A stretch of DNA of 64,000 nucleotides from Cytospora piceicola (Eukaryota > Ascomycota > Sordariomycetes > Diaporthales > Cytosporaceae). A program made the translations under genes and the position numbers. Positions within the stretch are counted from its first letter, which is position 1, and each line of letters begins with the position of its first letter. Of the stretch, positions 34,901 through 48,500 are shown piece after piece. The DNA is taken from assembly GCA_023375675.1 (NCBI GenBank), contig JALQBC010000040.1, positions 1 through 64,000 on the forward strand, read 5' to 3'. The notes beneath the pieces are model-generated. The model was not told where the DNA came from. It did not search any database and was given only the letters and a program-made list of their open reading frames with translations.

Positions 34901-37844
34901 CTAGTCGACGATCGTGGGTTGCGGCAACCAATCCTGCTCATACAGTTGGCTGAGAAAATAGTAATCGTTTCCATACGCCTTTGCGGCACGCAACTCATCC
35001 CACTGGTACTCTGTTGCCGCATACAGTCAGCACTCTATGTCACCACCCACCTGTTTGCAGCTGCAAGACTCACTGTGCTCCTCAGCATAGTTCCTGGTAT
35101 ACTGGACGAAGTTAATGGAGGTTTGGTCCAACTCGGCCAAATTCTGCAGGTCGGAATCCTTGCATTCATTGGAAAACGGGTAGACGCTCTTGTTGCAGTA
35201 GTGGTAGTAGGCCAAAAAGATATTCGCGCCTGGCCCAGTCGTCAGCCCATATACCGAAGAAAGCACATTGCGACGCTTTGAAACAACAGCGGATCTCACC
35301 TAAATGGTACTGCTCAACCATGTCCTTTCTGGCGAATCGAGACTGTACATAAACCAGTCAGCTACCGCGAACCGTAACCGGAAATGCCCAAGGACTTGAG
35401 TCTTGTTCTGTTGAGTGGGATTTACCTCCATGCCGTGCTTTTTCGCATAGCCCTCATCATGCGCGGTGATGAGAGCAACATTGTGCAGCAGAATAAACGT
35501 TACCAGGTACGTCGTCAGCCATGTCCTCTGCTTCTTTGCTTGCGTCATGGTTTGCAACGTCTCCAGGGTCTCCCTCCGAAGCTTAGGAAGTGTCTGGTTG
35601 AGAAGAATGTTGTCGATTTGAGCCCCCATCACAGGCGGAATTGGGACAGGCCCATTGACCTTTGGGATACCAAGAGTCTCCTCCCCGATGATCTCAAAGG
35701 ACTTTGTGGTTAGGCGGACGGCCGCCCAGAGATCGAGGGTCCTCTTAATCAGGTCCCTCTCCTCGTCTGTGACCGCTGGGTTCTGGGCCCGGAGGATGGC
35801 AAACTCATATGTCTTCCAGAGCAGCTTCTGCGTTGGGCCGAGGAGCGCCTTGCACATCTGAGTCAATCCCGAGCGCAGATAGGTCTCGTAGCTCGCCTTT
35901 GCACCATCCAGATCGATCAGTGCATACGGCTCTATCCACTTTCGCTGCAGTTTGCCGTTCTCGACCCAGGTCCGCTCCAGCTTGTCGCCTGGCTGCGGGA
36001 CGAATCGGCGGACTCGTAGCTCAACGCCATCACCGTACCCTTCTGTCAATCTGATGATCTTGACCTCGAGGCTTGCCCACTGGCCGATGTCAGGCCCAGC
36101 AGTGCCATCTTTCCAGCGGCGTGTCCATTCATACCCTTTGACCTGGCCTGGCTTGAAGAGCTTGACTTCCGTAATCTTCCACCTCCGACAAGGAAGACGG
36201 TGGATCTTCGAATTGGCAAGTATCTTCTTGCAACCATCACATGGGGCATCATCGTCATCAGGGGCATCGGTATTGGTTTCGCACTAGTGCCAGAAGTCAG
36301 CGTGAGCCTTCCACCAGGTGTGTTGGCTTCACCTACCCTGATACGTTGCATCCGACAACGGATACAGCTGCCAATCTTCCTCACATGAGCAGTCTGTTGT
36401 CGCTTTTCTTGGTTCTTGAAGGGTCCTCGCTTTGTACTGGGAGGTTTGTGATTCGGCAAGACCACTTCTAGGCCATTGCCTTGCGGCACGATCTGGCAGT
36501 GGCCCACTTGCTCGGAACCCAGCCCGTCTGCATGAACGTATCCATGTGGGACGCGATAGCGCGGTGGCAGCTGGTAATCAACTAGGCTGTGGCGGATATA
36601 ACCGTCGTCCTCAGCCCTAGGAGCAGTAGCGTGTGTGTAATCTGTTTCTCCTGGATGGGTTGGCGTCGGACCACTTTGGAACTCGGATGATCTAAAGCTC
36701 TGGCCTGCACCCTCTGACTTCAGGAAGACAGGGCTTGGCTCTGACTTGAGAAAGCCATGGTCTGTATGAAGGCTGGGGTAGACCATATTCTCCGGGCTTG
36801 TAGTAGGCTGATTTCCATAGTGGCTCACTGGCTGAAGAGCAGGATAGTTTGGCAGGTGCGTAGCCGGAGTTGGATCCTCCATATCAAACAGGCCAGATTG
36901 ACCAGGCCCAGAACTCGACACTACTGGGTACTCGGGAACCTGAGTATGAACTGGGGACACCAGATCTGTCGAGTATGCCCGTGAAACTGCGCCATCATAT
37001 CCACTGGTAGGCGGAGCGGAATGATATGCTTTGAACGCAATTGTCAGTCTGCGTATCTCGTGGCTTAGGCGGGGCCATCTTATCTTACCTGGGATCGTCT
37101 CGTAGCTCGAATATGGTGGACACATTCCAACACTACTCAAACATCTTCCGAGAGCACCTATGAAAGACCCTCCACTGTCGTCTTCCCTTTCAGACTGCCC
37201 AGACACCGGAGACTTCTCATGCTCATCTTGACCATGATGGCCGTGCGAGAATATTGATGGGACAGGCATGTTGGTATGGGTATCAAGGCGTTGCCTTTTC
37301 CGGGGATATGGCCGATATTCCTGTTGGTAATATGGTTGTTGCCCCTGATACGCTTGGTCGTGGTCTTGGGGCTGTTGATGGTACTGGTCACTGAAGTCTG
37401 GAAAGTTTCCGTACGGTGCATGGAGGACCCCCCCGGTCTGGACAATGGCGTTTTGTGCCTCGGCGGGTATATGCTGAGGTGAGAAGGGGTACACGACAGA
37501 GCCGAATGTCGGGATCAGTGGTGGGTTCTCGAGGAATTGCTCTGGTGGGTCGTGAGCATAGCCGTAAGGACGGCGTTTAGCGAGTTGATGATTCTAACAG
37601 AGATCAACTGACTGCACAAACACGGCCAGGGGAGCGTGCTATTGGGTAAACAAAGACGAGAAAGGTGATGCAGAAGACTGACTAGACTGGCATGGGCTTC
37701 GAGGTGGCTATGAGACCAGAGCAGAAAGTGAAGATAGAATTACTCTTGTCTTTGTAGCCGCAAGCTGGAATGAGGGTCGATGATATATCCCATGCAGTCT
37801 GCCGCCAACCGAGGGGCAGGGGTTGAAAAGAAAGTTCTTACCAT
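34901..37844 (-). CDS. Zn2Cys6 (GAL4-type) transcription factor, unnamed fungal family
   Basis: Nuclear regulator with a mid-protein zinc cluster. Reconstructed exons: 37844-37842 (ATG only), 37593-37089, 37028-36337, 36283-35426, 35342-35300, 35229-35074 and 35010-34901. The introns are 248, 60, 53, 83, 70 and 63 bp, giving 788 aa. The N-terminal 375 residues are Pro/Gln/Ser/Tyr-rich. KRGPFKNQEKRQQTAHVRKI leads into cysteines at about 391, 394, 401, 415, 418 and 432 (spacing 2-6-13-2-13). The cluster is split by the third intron. After it come LFKPGQVKGYEWTRRW, a helical effector region with RLTTKSFEIIGEETLGIPK, TWLTTYLVTFILLHNVALIT and YHLGANIFLAYYHYCNK, and the end LSQLYEQDWLPQPTIVD. This C-terminal architecture is widespread in Pezizomycotina. 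The 60-bp intron is a multiple of three and could be read through. The target genes are unknown. The single-codon first exon is the least certain part. Confidence 0.85.
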
Positions 37845-40800
37845 GATTGCTGCTGAGAGGGTGTGTTGAACAATGTCCACACACAGTAAAGGTAAAAGTA
37901 CTTAGGTCAGATGTACCAGGTGCACGCGGCAAGGGATCTAAGCCCGGTGAGTGAGCCAAGCAGCAATGCTAGTGTAGGACGTCAATCGTAAGGACAGAGC
38001 CAGGAGCAGCAAGTCCAGGCAGGATCAACACGAGCCAACAAACAAGGACAAGGAAATAAAAATCCCCTGGTCCGGGTCACCGGGGTGGAGAAGGTGTGCA
38101 GTTAGACGTTGGTACGACTCGAATGCTGAGGTTCCTCACATCAAGCCCTTGGGCTTGAAGGCGAAAAAGCAGGACAGCGTAGACAGGTTGAGTAGCAAGC
38201 GGCACAACAGCAGTGCTTCGCAGTGTGGGATACAGGCTAACGGTGGACAGGGTACAACGCTAAAGAGTAGAAAGCAAGGAACTGAAGGGAAGGGGGTGGT
38301 TGTATCGCTAAGGAGAGAAGAAGGACGGGAGGGGTGGGTGCTGCAGAATGGTAAGGTACAGAAGAGTACAAGCCGCCTCGCCTATCTGCTGCAAGCCGTA
38401 CAACTCGAAATGGCTCCGAAGCTCTTGACCGAGTCGGTCAAAAAGAAAACGGTGAACGGTGACCGGTCAAGGGGCGACAGCCGTGACAAGCAACAGCCGC
38501 AATCCGATTCGTGGAGGGAAGCGAGACAACCCAAATCACGGCAGCAAAGATGATGGGTTCGATGCTCCTCTGATAACCCAAGCGGTCCGCAGTCGAATGG
38601 AAAGCTGGATCGGGGGATTCGACTCCTTCTGGCTTCGTGCCGATGGAAACTGGCTGTTCGTGTTGTTATCTTCGAACTTGCCCCAAAGCCTCGGCCAAGT
38701 TGTTCTGTCTGGAACAGCTGGCTTTCAGAGCACGACCCTGCCTAGGGTCTGCTTGCCTGTAGGCTGTCCTGGCTGATGGCAACGAGCAACGTTTGGGAAT
38801 GTGCTCCCTCGTTGTCGTCGTGCGCCCTGATACCAACAAGTAGCTGTCGACCGGTCAGAAGCCAAGGCTCTCTGCAGGTGCTCACAGTCCTTGCCAGGTA
38901 CTCCCTTCCGATGTGGAGACACGAGAAGACACGGCGGGTCGACAACGGCTGCAGTTGCCGCTGACTTGAAGGCCGGTGAAAGAGCAACTTGGACGAGAGC
39001 CGCTGTCTTGGATACGACGTCAGTGATTGGATCAAGACTGAGAAGGGGACCGAATAAAAGACAATGAGAAGAAAATGGGTATAATTAGAAGGAACCGCTC
39101 TCGGTGAGAATGGCCGATAGGGACGCAAGGCAATTGTGGGCAGCGTGTATTGGGTGTGCAACGAAGCCCATTCGGCAATAATTGCTGGCTGCGTTGCTTC
39201 GACCATCTCACCGGTCTGCGGTAGTCTTTGACGATCCAGCTACATAAGGGACTAGGTATGTATGTAGGAAAGAGGGGTAGGTACGGTTGATGTCAGCTGA
39301 GCTGTAGGTCCTCGCACAGGAGTGAGCCACTCCAGATACACGAGATCTTGGGACAGGCAAGGGAATCAATGCGGTGTGGAGACTAAGGCAGAGTTGCAAG
39401 CCAGTGTCCCTGCTTCAGTCTCGGATCTGACCTGGACCTAGATGTAGATAAAAAGAAAGACACCTGTCGTCTCGTTTGCTTCGCCTTGGTTGGAGTGGAG
39501 TGGAATGGACTCGATCTGTTGCCAGTGATTGCCTGGCCAGACGCTTTGAGCGCCTGATTGAGAGAGACACTCGACACTCTTCAGGTAGCGGTCAAGAGAT
39601 TCTCAAGTCGTTGGGTGGTTCCGGACCGATGCTGTTTGATCGAAGATGGGCCGGGCTGCAAAGTCGATAACTGATTGTATAGACCGACGGACCGAGTGAT
39701 TGATTGATTGTTTGATTGACCGGCCGACAGGGTCTCACGGGTTAATCGACAGGTCTGACTGCGCCGGATCACCGCAGATAGATAGATGGAGTTGACGTCG
39801 CTTGTCTACAACACATCTGCTCACTCGCTGCTCCTGTCGCTGTGCCCCCTCGTGCAGTGCGTAGTAGATGCAGGGCAAAACTCAGCGCACGTGTGCACGC
39901 CTGGCACGTCAGGGAAGATGACAGTCGACGGATTGGCGCTCGAAGCAGACGATCTGGGTCGAGGAGACCGGTGAAGGCGAATGCGAGGGGATCAGTTATC
40001 ACACCGAGAAGTTTTCAAACGTCGCTAAGTACGAGACCCCGAGTCGAATTGACAAGGTGAATGTCCAAAATTAGAGCAGGTTATCAATGCAAAGGTAGTT
40101 TGTAGTAGTGACGGTAGGTACCTGAGCAGTAACAAACAAGTCTCAGGCTGGTGCTCCTAAGTATTGGGGGGGGGGGGGTTTGGGGGTTCAATGGTTTAAT
40201 GTGGAAGCAAACAAGTACAGGCCGGTGAACTGAGACGATGATGATTATGTCGATGATGGATGATCTGCAGAAAGACAGAGAGGTGATTGTTGTTGAAGAA
40301 GATGGAGACGAGATGAGATGAGTTACGTCTTTGCTACTGTTCCCCCCTACCCTCTTCTCTCTTTTTCTTATTACTTATCACTCAGCTCAGCTCCCGCGCG
40401 GGGGGGGGGGGAAGAGAGAGAGAGAGAGGGTGCCAGTGAGTCTTGTCGAGTGCGAATTTCCAAGGCCATCATCCATGCCATCCAGGTCATCCAGGCCATC
40501 CAGGCTGCCAGGCTAGAGATTAAGCACAATCAGGGCCTAACGAGAGTGGAGAGACCGACACCGACAGGCCTGAATGGAGGCATGTTCCTTGCTAAACACG
40601 TGGTTGGAACGATAGGGGAGCACTTACGACAGAATAGGTGGGTCCCGCTAACTAAACCTTCTGCCAATCAGGCCAATCAACCTCCTTGGCCTGAACCCCG
40701 GGATTTCGACCCTAAACTCGGTCCCCTACTTCCATTGCAGTTACCAACCAACCTGTCAGACGGGATGATTAGGAAGAACTCGTTCACTCTTCCACTCTCC

Positions 40801-41886
40801 TCCCGAAAACCCAACTTGCCTGCTCACATTGTGGTTGACCTGGTATTCTTCATTTTCTTTATTCAAATTGAATTTTCACCTTTATTATCTGCAAGCCGTG
40901 GAGTTCTCTCTGAATCCAGATTGCCAGTAAATGAGAGTCGATTCCCTACATTCCAAAATTGAGACGAAGGATGTCCGCCTCATCTCGTCGCTAAGGGGTT
41001 GCGAGGCTCGACCATGAGCGACGGACGCGCGTATTCGGAAGGTCTGTCCGGGTACATACTAGGCATGCTAAAGGACAATAAGAAGGTCGCAATCAGCCAG
41101 CACGCAGGCCACCCTCCCCCCCCCTGCTTCTGCCACGAGTACGAGTACGACCTTAGCGACCTTAGCAACCTGAACTCCTGAACAATGCTTTTCAGCTCTA
41201 TCACCGCTTACTGCCAGCTATAGACTACCTATTGTGGTAATCAATAGTTACGCCCTCAATCGAACATTTCCCGCTGGTCCGGTGTGGGAGAATACCCGTC
41301 TTACCTAGAGATGCTGACGCCCTCTCTGCTTTGAGAGAGTCGAACGAACATTTGACAGGTCAGAGAAAACAGCGGATAGTGTCCAGGAAACAGCATCCTT
41401 CAAACCGAAAAGGGGGCTTAGATAGCCTCACGTTCGGCGGCATAAGCTTCCCACACCACTTGTGAGCTTCCTTCCTATCACCAAGCGTCTTGACCAAACT
41501 TTGCATTACAGAGGGTAGCCATGTGATTAATTATATATATTACTCTGCATGGGTAGCTCGCAAGCCGTCGAGTGTCGACCGGGGCTGCGGGGCCACGGGG
41601 CCACGGGTGCTGTACCCTGCCTGCGTTGTGTGCTCCCGTATCACACTTATCACACTTATCACACTTATCACACTCGATGGTCGCCGATGCTCCTAATTCG
41701 GCTTCTGGCAATCTTACAGAGTATCCTTGACAAGTGATCCTTTCATTTGCCATCAGCGGAGGCTTCTCCGCCTTTCCAGTGCGGACTCTGGCTAGGGTCA
41801 TGCACTTTTTCCTCGACGAAGCGAGACTACCAGATGTCTGTCCACTGAGAAGAGGAAACAGCCCTCCAATCGCCAAACGATATATT

Positions 41887-42529
41887 ATGGTGCGCGACAG
41901 GTGCTTCTCTGCGAAAACGGGTTTTTGGGTAGGGTCACACCCTCAAGGCTCTAGGTACTTAAGTCAAATATATATTCCCTTTCTAAATCTAACTAAAATA
42001 TATATAAATTTAATAAAATATATATTATATGCGTTATAAAATTACGTATTATACGTATATTTTATTATATTACTTACCTTACTGTTTTATAGAATATTTA
42101 TTAAAGAGAATAAAAAGCTTTATATAATTCGAGAGGGTAGGTTTAGTAATTCGGAGGTACGGGGTACTTCCCGGTAGTGCGGGGTACTTCCCGGTAGTGC
42201 GGGGTACTTCCCGAAAATTTCTTCGAATCCGGTTCGCTAAAATTTTCTTATCGGGAGCGGAAGCTTATCGTCGATAAGATTCAACCACATCAAAACTTTA
42301 AGCTCTCTTTTTACTATTTCTTATATTGTCTATTATCTATTATAGATATAGAGAATCTGACTTGATATATATAGATACTATCCTTAAGTCTATCGGAAAG
42401 TCTGTTTCGTTTGTTTTAAATCTGAAGATTAGAGATAGGAATCGGAGAATTTACTAAGTTACCTGGGCCCTGGGCGTTTGGCTATTGACCAAAACCCGTT
42501 TTCGCAGAGAAGCACCTGTCGCGCACCAT
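41887..42529. mobile_element. Non-autonomous DNA transposon (MITE-like) with 39-bp terminal inverted repeats
   Basis: The left end (41,887-41,925, beginning ATGGTGCGCGACAGGTGCTT) recurs as an exact reverse complement at the right end (42,491-42,529). Weaker inverted similarity continues inward for roughly 45 bp more. The element is 643 bp and flanked on both sides by ATATATT (41,880-41,886 and 42,530-42,536), a candidate 7-bp target-site duplication. The interior is AT-rich at both shoulders, with a GC-containing centre that holds a 20-bp tandem repeat. No transposase frame is present, so it would depend on a full-length relative elsewhere. The superfamily cannot be fixed from the ends alone. 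Confidence 0.85.
42161..42213. repeat. 20-bp tandem repeat inside the inverted-repeat element
   Basis: Unit GGGGTACTTCCCGGTAGTGC, two full copies and a 13-base partial third. GGGG and CCC within each unit can pair weakly. It is confined to the element and may be a subterminal or central transposase-binding array. Confidence 0.9.
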
Positions 42530-45500
42530 ATATATTCCAACATTGTACCACGCTGGCACTGCGAGGGGCAAGGGATGACCAACCACGTCCTTTGATGAGG
42601 CTCTGCTTTTTTGGTTTGCATAATCATTGCCACCAAGCAACTCAAAAACCGGTCAATAGGAAACCCTCTTCCGATTGGAGTTTATGCCGCTTGACCGTGT
42701 TGTTGCTGTGTCGCGTACGGATAAAGTGACCGTCGTGGCCGCCAATACCAGATGCGTGAACAATTGGCAGAAAGAGGACCAGGCAGCGTCCACTAGGATA
42801 TTCGAAACGTATTGGTAAGGTGGAGTTCGATCGCTCTGCTTGCTGAACATGGCGCATCTTTCCGGCGTGGACCCGGACTACATATTCTGGATCGAGTTAC
42901 TGTACACATGAGAGCGACTCTCGTGTCCGCAACGCTGTCGATGCTAGAATGGCATTTATTATCGATGGGGGGGAAGCCCCATGCAAAGGACGGTGATTGA
43001 AATCGACACTATGACAGAGCTGCACCTGGGATTGGTGCATCGACAACCCGCGACCCAACAGCCTGGTCGAGCCCGTTCTGATAGGGGGGACATCGCTAAG
43101 CTTGTGCACGACATCGCTTGACCTGAAAGGGATCTACAGCGTACCTTGGAGAATTCGAAGCCAGTATATACGCAGCACACCACCAGCCCAGCACAGGCAC
43201 ACCCCTTCGCAACAGATAATCACTTACTCTGTACATACGGACTCGTCAACGCCATTAGTCAATGGTGAAAATGCGAAGACCGCCCCATCTCCGGTCCAGC
43301 CACAAAGGAGACAAAGGGTCATTGTGCCTCCCGCCATCTTGTATGCCCGGCAATCTAGGAACTATGGAATACACTCCGCAACTATCGATGCTTGTCATTT
43401 ACCCTGCACTTCTGCCCCACGACAACAGAGCCGTGTTGTGGCGAGCTGGCGGGCCAGCTGGCAAAGCCGTTGAACCCGCTCCCAAACAATGCAGAACATG
43501 CTGTTCGATCACGCAATATGCTAAATATTCCTTGAGCAGATCCCCCTGGGCAGCAACGTGCGGCTGTTTAGACTGGGGAAAAGAGCTCCGTTCCAAGATC
43601 ACGATGACATGTGATTACAAGGCTTTTTGGCCTGAGTAGAATTGTCAAGCTCGAGCTCGAGCGCAGTCTATCTCCAAATCCATAACAGTCTTGCAAGAAT
43701 ACAGACGCATCCTACCACCTCCTTACGGTCGCTCTCATTGGATCGTACCGCAACACTGAAACCCTCTGCCCGACTCTTGCAGAGACTTTGAGAGCATGTA
43801 CCTCAGCACCTATATGATCGTGAGTGCGCTATGACTTTGAGGTCTGTTGCCGCGGGCCCGTCTCTCGACCATGTTGCTGTCATGATGACTGCTTTGAATA
43901 GTATCGTGACCGACGAAACCCTGACTTCGCGAATAATCGATCACCGACGATTGCAACATGAAGCCACCAACTCCGTTAGCGTTGTGTGATTCCACCTTAG
44001 TGGTATTGTTCGATGGAGAACACATAGCCAGGCGACATATATCCTGCCTATAAAGGAGAATTGCTGTTCCGGACCATTCCAAATGCTGACACCACGGCTG
44101 CGTGTCACGGCTGATCATGCCGGTATTACGAAGGCCCCAACGGCTGGCGTGAATATGCAGTGTAGTTCACACCTGTTGTGTCACTGCTTCACATCGTCTC
44201 GCCCGGTACGTATGGTTCTCACTGCCGAGGGCAACTGTGATCGTCTCTATCGCTTGCCTCACTCGAGGACAGTCACACCACATTGCAAGGCTCGTCACTC
44301 ATTTGTGACCTGCGATGCGAACTACAACGTTGAATAAGTCCCACAGGGTAAGTTCCCCCACGGGCTCGAAGTATCATCCGTTGATCTTCAGAGCCAGCGA
44401 GACGAGCTGTAGTGGTAGGGTGAGCGAGCAGTCGGGCTGGAGACAACGTGGCAAACTCGAGCGACGGCCACACATTCGGTGGTTACTATCAATGATACTC
44501 TCGGGATCACATCGTCATCACTTCTCCTCGCTGGACATCTTTTGTATGACCCTTGGACTAACTGCGTGGGGCAAAGGAACGAGCTTGGTTGAGCGACCCC
44601 ATAATTCTTCCTGGTTTACACGTGCAGATAATTGCGTTCCCGCTCCTCGCGTGCAAAGTTCCCAGCCTATTCTGGTGGTTTGATGGCCTGACGCCTCCCC
44701 ATTTCCACAGTCGACACCCCTCTGTGTGACGATACATCGAGTGACCACCAGGAAATAGAACACCATCACCACCGGCAGAGGATCCTGCCTCCCACATGGA
44801 CATTCGCTCCGTCCCGTTGATTGACGGGCCTGGATGCCCTGCCCTGTCTGTGCCTTACATCAATGGCGCACTACGAGCCCGGCACCTCGTTGAGACCTGT
44901 GCGAGTGTCTCACTTAGGGGTCCAAGGCTCCCACAGCATTTCCCGGCCACAAGCTTGTATACCGCGCTTTGAAGTACATTGATGCATCCTGTACCTCGTC
45001 GTCTACCCTACGCGAAGACCCCGCTCTTTGCCGAGACAACTGGCGGCGATTCCACGATCCACTAAAATCAAGTCACCAACGAACCTCGCCCAATCTCCAG
45101 AACTGAAAGGCCCCAGCCGGATGTACATACAACGGTACTGGCAGGACTGGGTAACAATCCTCCCTAGCTCCCGCCCGCCCTGTCAATTCTTGGTACCGGA
45201 AAAGCGCGATTGCCCCTAGACAGCGGCTCAGCATTCAGCAAGGCAGACTCATCACCTGCACGGCACAGTGGATATCGGGTCGGAGGCCGGCTCCACAATC
45301 CGCGTCGCGCGGGTTGCTGCACCACGAGCGTCCTGACGTCAAGCTGGTACCCCGTACCTCTGCTTCAGCCAGGCAGGGCGCTGGACGGCGCCTCGGATGC
45401 TCCGCAGCTCAATAGTAGGCTGCGGGAGTACAATAGTTTGTTCATCACCAAGTCGGATCCATAATGCACTACCCTATCTGGTGATCTCTTCGTGGCAGGT

Positions 45501-48500
45501 GGCATGAATCGACTACTTACGACGGGGGTTCCACTACCTGTGCTGGCACCAGCTCCAAGCAAAAGGACCAGCTGACAACTTGGCAATACGTTTGCCAAGT
45601 CACTGGTGAGCCTCGATATCGGCCTTTCCAGGTCGTTCCAACGTATGGCTAAGGATCTGCACCTGTCCAGATGCGCCGACCGGTGAGGAAACCACCTTCT
45701 GACCGCCGGATGTGTGCAGGCTCGGCGGCAGCGGGCAACGGAAGACACGACACAAATACTGATATTGTCTGTGTAATTCTTTGTTTTGCCTCGCTAGGGA
45801 CCGGTCAAGAAGCGACTCGCCAACGAGGAAAGAAGAAAGGTGACATGCAGGTTGGACACGGGCCATGGGTTTGTGTAAGCCAAGAGAACCCAGTGACGTT
45901 GCTAGTACCATCGGGACCGGTGTGAGAGGGAAGGCCAGGGATGCCTCTCGCGGACAGTGCCGATGTCTCAGCCTGTTTCCTTGCCTACCTGGAACGTCAA
46001 TATCCCTAATCCACTTCTCCTCGATCCAATCCATTCGAAGCAAAGAGCCACCTGCTGAATCCTCTCGCCCAGAGTGCCTCGGACGCTTCCTCGCAGCGAC
46101 ACTGTGCGCGGTAATATTGCGTTGCCGCCGACCGCGGGAACGTTGGCCTTTGTGAATACGCGCCGGCAGCTGTGGAATCCATCAATTGGGAACATTGCTC
46201 GCGTGCCACGCGTCTACACTACCGCATCGCTTATATGAGCGCGGAAGCAGACGACATGGATGCCTCGAGCCGCTCGGGCCCCCAGCCCGACCTGACGTCG
46301 CTTCATCGCCAATATTGGCACGTCGACGCACTGCGTTCGTCAGGTGCTTCCAGCCAACAGAGCGGGCATCTGCAGCTGATATTAGCCAGTTGCTCCTCGA
46401 CGACGACAGAGACGACGACGATGACAACAATAACGTCAAGAACAACAACCACCACTACCACATAACCTACGTGGCCCCCTCGGTACCTCCTCGGAGAATA
46501 CGGAACCCCCCTGGGACCAGACTGCAAGCGACCGATCGTTCGCACAAACTCCCCCTCGACTGCCCAAGATAGGCCCGAAGCCTCGAAACGCTACTGTGAT
46601 CATGCAATTGACCGGACTATGGCCTGGCCTGGTGGATTGCGACTTGGTTGTCATGCCATGGTGCTGCACAGGATCTCGCCCGCCGTTGATGTCAGATGTC
46701 TCTGTCAACTACGTGTTTCACAGCCGGATATGCCAGGAAAGAGACTGGGTGCTCCCAGCCAGTGAGTGGGCTCGCTACCTGGTACACTGTTTCATGTTGG
46801 AGGCTAAGGTAGTAGAATGTGCCTGGCCATGTCGAGGTGCAACGCTTGGAAGAGTCTCCCCTCTCCCCTTCCCCTTTGGAGACATTGGGGGCATTTTGGG
46901 GTGGAAAGATGCCCGTACCATCAGTCGGATCGGTAAATTACGACACGAGCTGGGATTTTGTCGCCTGCATGTGCCCCGAATCCCTCCATGGGTGTCCCGG
47001 TTCCAACGGTGCCAGCCTTCACTAGGTACTGTCCTGTAGGACGAAATGCCTGCATACGAAATGCAGGAGCATACACAGCCTACTGGAACTCTTGACCGGA
47101 CACTATAAGGCCAATGGCAGTATAGCCTCCAAGTGGAAGCTAACTATCCACCTGCTCAGGGCAAAGACACACTCTCATGTTCAGGGCTGGCTGAGTTGTA
47201 TTTGTCTTAATAGCATTCATTGCATTTGCCCTCTGCAATATTGTCGACCTCACTGCCTGGGAGTCTGTTCTTCTGGTCGCCAGGCAATTCAAGGCTTGAA
47301 ATCCAAAGTCAATTGTAATAAGGAGAATAATGTGATTGGCTCAGGATGAGAGGCCCAACAAGGAAGGACCGGAGAAAATAACGTGATAGTCAAGGATAGG
47401 ACTTTCCCAGAATAGTTCCTGGACCAGCCTTGGATAATCTAGGAAAGATTATAGACCTCTGAGAAACACCTACCTCAAAACCGTTCGTCATGTTCTTCAC
47501 TCTTCTTTGTCAAAACCCAACCCATTCATGTCTGAGTCGACCATCGTATGCTGAACCTCTGAGGAAGGTGTGTGTGTGGCTGGCACTCTGAGCCGGAACC
47601 AGGGAAAGAGCTCGGATTTTCCCAGCTACAGCATCAAGTAAGCATGTCTGTCATCTTGTTGATTTCTAACAGTTACGACTGCCTTCACCAACAAACAGAT
47701 TCATGCTGAAATACAACTGTCTTCTCTCTTCAAAACAGCCGCACTTGACCACTTGGGCAAGTTGTGTCACACGTGGACGACTACGACTCCAATCCAACCC
47801 AAGCCAACAGCCTCTGGACTCCACTGGGACTTTCCAAATGTTTGTATGAACTCAATTCGAACTACCCTTTCCATTCTTTCCACAGTGCCTTTGGCAGATA
47901 TCATCACAGTTTCTTGCTAGCTCTTGCTAGCTTGGACTACAATCTTCCGTTGGTACATATAGCCCTCTGACATCAATCACCTGGATGCTCTTCTCTGATC
48001 AACAAAGGCCCACAGGACAGTGACAACAGAACGACCTGAAGAGAACCTCTCTGTTGGCCAGCCAGCCACAGTCCGAGCAAACAATTATAAAAATTCTTGC
48101 CAGTAGGCCAATCATACGGCCTTCGCTGCATTCAAGCACTTGCATATGTACGCTGGGGCTAGAAAGAGGGCCAACAGTCCAAAAACGACTCATTACCATC
48201 CATCCATCTCCACAAGTCTTCCTACCCTAGGGCAAAAAATCAGGTACGCGGGCTGTTGGTACCTCACAGGACTGTCCCCATAGGCCGTACCGGATCGGGA
48301 GCTCATGCGGTTCGGCTCAGATCCGTGGACGTACAGCTTCTTCGCCAGATCTTAGGCGAACGCGGGGGTTAGGCACATGAGTACTCAGGGAACTTCCCGA
48401 CCGACGAAAATTTCCCGATATATTTATAGTCCAGCCCCCAAACCATCCTTCATGGTCACCCGTGCCTCTCACTGGAATTATCTCGAGATAGTCGTCAAAC

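Noticed and set aside
37029..37088. Reading through the 60-bp intron of the Zn2Cys6 gene
   Set aside because: In frame but bounded by GTAAGA, CTGAC and AAAG in the right order; treated as an intron, though retention is possible.
40318..40962. 214-codon + strand frame
   Set aside because: Contains translated poly-G and GA-repeat tracts, with no domain or regulatory context.
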